A stretch of 8,641 nt of DNA from Acidobacteriota bacterium. Lineage in GTDB: Bacteria > Acidobacteriota > Thermoanaerobaculia > Thermoanaerobaculales > Thermoanaerobaculaceae. Positions 6,642 to 8,641 of the stretch are shown here, in pieces. The position numbers and the translations under genes are program-made. The stretch is from contig JAJXUY010000046.1 in the NCBI GenBank assembly GCA_021782525.1, forward strand, positions 1 through 8,641, written 5' to 3'. The notes under the pieces are model-generated. The model had not been told where the DNA came from, made no database searches, and saw only the letters and a program-made list of their open reading frames with translations. The stretch's first letter is position 1, and every line of letters starts with the position of its first letter.

Positions 6642-7712
6642 ATGAACGAGAGCACGCCGCACCTCAGCGCGGTTCATCCCCGCTCTTGCCCCGCTGCGGG
6701 GATCCTGCCCCCGCACATATTGTGGGCGATCGCCGCCAACGGCGACGCCGAGCAGCGCGCCTGGGCGCTCGAGGCGCTCGCCATCTCCGAAAGGATCCGC
6801 GGCCGGCGCGAGGTCCTCGGCGACATCGCGACCGCGGTCGCCGCCGCGACAGCCGGCAAGCAGCGCACCGTCTACGACGCCAGGCACGGCTCGCAGCTCC
6901 CCGGCGCGAAGGCGCGCGACGAGGGCGATCCGCCGACCGGCGACGCCGCCGTCGACGAGGCGTACGACGGCGCCGGCGCCACCTACGACCTCTATCACGA
7001 CGTGTTCGGCCGCGACTCGATCGACGACCGCGGCATGCCGCTCGTCGCGACGGTCCACTACCGGCGCGGCTACGACAACGCGTTCTGGGACGGCGCCCAG
7101 ATGGTCTACGGGGACGGCGACGGCAAGATCTTCCAACGTTTCACGAAGGCCGTCGACGTGATCGGCCACGAGCTGACCCACGGCGTCACCCAGTACGAAG
7201 CGAACCTCGACTATTCCGGCCAGCCGGGGGCGCTCAACGAGTCGCTGTCGGACGTCTTCGGCTCGCTGGTCAAGCAGCGGACGCTCGGTCAGACCGCGGA
7301 CCGGGCCGACTGGTTGATCGGCGCCGGTCTTTTCGCGCCGGCGATCCGCGGCGCGGCGCTGCGCTCGATGGCCGCCCCCGGCAGCGCGTACGACGACGCC
7401 CTCATCGGCAAGGACCCGCAACCCGCCGACATGGCGCACTACGTCGAGACGACCGACGACAACGGCGGCGTCCACATCAACTCGGGGATCGCGAACCGCG
7501 CGTTCTACCTGGCGGCCGTGGCGATCGGCGGGTACGCCTGGGAGAAGGCGGGGAAGGTGTGGTACGTCACGTTGCGCGACCGGCTGCGGCCGGGCTCCGA
7601 CTTCGCGGCCGCGGCGTCGCTCACCGTCGCGGGGGCGAAGGAGCTGTTCGGCGCTCGCGGCGCCGTCGCCAAGGCGGTGGCGGCCGCCTGGGCGGCGGTT
7701 GGCGTACGCTAG
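6642..7712 (+). CDS. M4-family zinc metallopeptidase, protealysin type
   Basis: Thermolysin-family (M4) endopeptidase made as a precursor of 356 aa, close to protealysin in length and layout. There is no signal peptide. Residues about 11-55 match the short protealysin-type propeptide, with Cys16, ILPPHIL (21-27), NGDAEQRAWAL (33-43) and ISERIR (48-53). This is unlike the long FTP/PepSY propeptides of secreted thermolysins. The mature domain starts near VYDARHGSQLPG (77-88). Active-site residues are all present: zinc ligands H176 and H180 and catalytic E177 in HELTH (176-180), third zinc ligand E200 in GALNESLSD (196-204), substrate-binding DNAFW (145-149), Tyr191, and the transition-state histidine H278 in DNGGVHINSG (273-282). 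Related protealysins have been found inside cells. The ATG at 6642 has GAAAGGAG 7 nt upstream. It is followed after 8 bp by the inhibitor gene, so both are likely one transcript. Confidence 0.96.
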   Translation: MNESTPHLSAVHPRSCPAAGILPPHILWAIAANGDAEQRAWALEALAISERIRGRREVLGDIATAVAAATAGKQRTVYDARHGSQLPGAKARDEGDPPTGDAAVDEAYDGAGATYDLYHDVFGRDSIDDRGMPLVATVHYRRGYDNAFWDGAQMVYGDGDGKIFQRFTKAVDVIGHELTHGVTQYEANLDYSGQPGALNESLSDVFGSLVKQRTLGQTADRADWLIGAGLFAPAIRGAALRSMAAPGSAYDDALIGKDPQPADMAHYVETTDDNGGVHINSGIANRAFYLAAVAIGGYAWEKAGKVWYVTLRDRLRPGSDFAAAASLTVAGAKELFGARGAVAKAVAAAWAAVGVR

Positions 7713-7720
7713 GGAGCAGC

Positions 7721-8017
7721 ATGCGGGTCAGGCTCGAGCGCTCCGGCGGCTTCGCCAACGTGCGCCGCACCGTGACGGTGGACGAGGAGGCGCTCGCCCC
7801 CGAGCGGGCGCAGGAGCTGCGCCGCCTGGTCGACCGCGCGGACCTCGCGACGTTCCCCGAGGACCCGACGCCGGTCGCGGGGAGGCCGGACCGCTTCGTG
7901 TACCGGCTCATGGTCGAAGACGGCGCCGGCACGCGCGCGGTCACCGTCGGCGAGGACGCGGCGTCGACCGAAATGCTGCGCCTACTCGAGTGGTTGCAGG
8001 CGACGGCGGAGGCCTAG
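7721..8017 (+). CDS. Emfourin-family protein inhibitor of M4 proteases
   Basis: Small cytoplasmic protein of 98 aa with no signal peptide, encoded 8 bp after the protease stop. AGGGAG (7711-7716) overlaps that stop codon and serves as ribosome binding site for the ATG at 7721, so translation is probably coupled. It begins MRVRLERSGGFANVRRTVTV (1-20), a strand followed by the SGGF turn typical of emfourin. Then come a helix PERAQELRRLVDRADL (27-42), DRFVYRLMVED (57-67), TRAVTVGED (71-79) and a C-terminal helix (about 83-95). Emfourin, first described in the Serratia protealysin operon, is a tight-binding inhibitor of protealysin-like M4 proteases. Family resemblance plus position make the assignment strong. 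That it blocks the neighbouring enzyme here is inference. The stop codon lies in a 9-bp hairpin. Confidence 0.88.
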   Translation: MRVRLERSGGFANVRRTVTVDEEALAPERAQELRRLVDRADLATFPEDPTPVAGRPDRFVYRLMVEDGAGTRAVTVGEDAASTEMLRLLEWLQATAEA

Positions 8018-8025
8018 CCTCCGCC
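8005..8025 (+). terminator. Hairpin at the end of the protease-inhibitor operon
   Basis: GGCGGAGGC (8005-8013) and GCCTCCGCC (8017-8025) are perfectly complementary over 9 bp with the loop CTA. The inhibitor stop codon TAG (8015-8017) lies in the loop and the first base of the right arm. There is no U-tract after it, so it may be a weak or factor-assisted terminator, or protect the mRNA 3' end. Confidence 0.5.
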
Positions 8026-8078
8026 TCGCCCCGCCCGACGCAAGGAGTTGCCGCAGTTGGGTTTTCACCTGCTCCGGC

Positions 8079-8120
8079 TTGAGTTTGCGGGCGCCGAGGG
8101 GTAGTCTTACCGGTCCGAGG
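8079..8120 (+). promoter_or_regulatory. Sigma70-like promoter and ribosome binding site of secA
   Basis: TTGAGT (8079-8084), a 17-bp spacer and TAGTCT (8102-8107). It predicts transcription from about 8114 and a 12-nt leader. GAGG (8117-8120) lies 5 nt before the ATG at 8126. An in-frame GTG at 8120 overlaps the ribosome binding site and is less likely to be the start. Confidence 0.55.
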
Positions 8121-8125
8121 TGCGT

Positions 8126-8641
8126 ATGCCGACGGTAGTGGACAAGGTCATCGAGGTCTTCCTGGGTTCCAAGCACGAGCGCGAGGTCAAGCGCCTCGGC
8201 CCGCGCGTCGCGGAGATCAACGCGCGGGAGCCCGAGATCCAGGCGCTCTCCGACGAGCAACTGCGCGCCCGCACGGCCGCGATTCGCGACGACATCCGCT
8301 CGCGCCTGGCCGAGCTCCCGGAGGAGTACAAGGAGCGCCGCACGCTCGTCCAGGAGACGCTCGACGCGCACCTCGTCGAGGTGTTCGCGCTAGTGCGTGA
8401 GGCCTCCCGGCGCGCCCTCGGCATGCGCCACTTCGACGTCCAGTTGATCGGCGGCATGGTGCTGCACGACGGCAAGATCGCCGAGATGAGGACCGGCGAA
8501 GGCAAGACTCTGGTCGCGACCCTGCCGGTGGTGCTCAACGCCCTCTCGGGACGCGGCGTGCACGTCGTCACCGTCAACGACTACCTGGCCAAGCGCGACG
8601 CCGAGTGGATGGGGCAGATCTACCGTTTCCTCGGCCTTACC
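8126..8641 (+). CDS. secA: Preprotein translocase ATPase SecA, N-terminal part (cut by window edge)
   Basis: Motor ATPase that drives unfolded preproteins through the SecYEG channel at the inner membrane. The first 172 codons are present. [14 protein letters not shown] (11-24) is the normal SecA N-terminus. [17 protein letters not shown] (35-51) follows, then [20 protein letters not shown] (87-106), the Walker A segment [11 protein letters not shown] (118-128), and [19 protein letters not shown] (145-163), which begins the nucleotide-binding domain 1 core. All are highly conserved in SecA. The ATG at 8126 gives the usual N-terminal length. It has its own promoter-like element, so it is probably not dependent on the upstream protease operon. 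The downstream domains, including any zinc-binding C-terminus, lie outside the window. Confidence 0.97.
   Translation, partial: MPTVVDKVIEVFLGSKHEREVKRLGPRVAEINAREPEIQALSDEQLRARTAAIRDDIRSRLAELPEEYKERRTLVQETLDAHLVEVFALVREASRRALGMRHFDVQLIGGMVLHDGKIAEMRTGEGKTLVATLPVVLNALSGRGVHVVTVNDYLAKRDAEWMGQIYRFLGLT

Overview
This is a GC-rich stretch (about two-thirds G+C by eye) with closely packed genes on both strands. It suggests a free-living, diderm, non-photosynthetic bacterium. Evidence for this is a lipoprotein with a bacterial lipobox, an ArnT/PMT-type membrane glycosyltransferase, a RhlB-like RNA helicase and a protealysin-type protease. The gene mix is reminiscent of Acidobacteriota or a neighbouring high-GC phylum, but no phylogenetic marker here settles that. 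Most long overlapping open frames are GC-driven shadows and are left out.

Layout. (1) 1-408, minus: N-terminal part of aspartyl-tRNA synthetase, running off the left edge. (2) 409-498: divergent promoter region. (3) 499-1257, plus: an exported SagB/ThcOx-type nitroreductase. Its last 7 bp overlap the end of a convergent small lipoprotein gene (1251-1562, minus). (4) 1617-2975, minus: a RhlB-like DEAD-box RNA helicase upstream of the lipoprotein. (5) 3074-4732, plus: an ArnT-like GT-C glycosyltransferase, divergent from the helicase. (6) 4733-5014: a 282-bp non-coding segment between convergent genes, with a long imperfect hairpin, a three-copy GGACCAC repeat and a second hairpin. (7) 5015-6418, minus: an APC-family amino-acid permease. 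(8) 6419-6641: a divergent regulatory region with two well-formed sigma70-like promoters placed almost symmetrically around the palindrome TGCGATCGCA. (9) 6642-7712 and 7721-8017, plus: an M4 metallopeptidase of the protealysin type and, 8 bp later, its probable proteinaceous inhibitor (emfourin family). (10) 8126-8641, plus: the N-terminus of SecA, running off the right edge.

How the genes relate. Most are separate single-gene units. The clear functional module is the protease-inhibitor pair, which has one promoter, a structured leader and a hairpin at its end. Helicase and lipoprotein may be partly co-transcribed, but the lipoprotein also has its own -10 box. AspRS, RhlB-like helicase and SecA are translation, RNA-turnover and export functions. 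Four genes have promoter-like sites with a 17-bp spacer (glycosyltransferase, permease, protease, secA). The helicase and the glycosyltransferase both have a -10 box placed so that transcription would start on the first base of the start codon, which suggests leaderless mRNAs.
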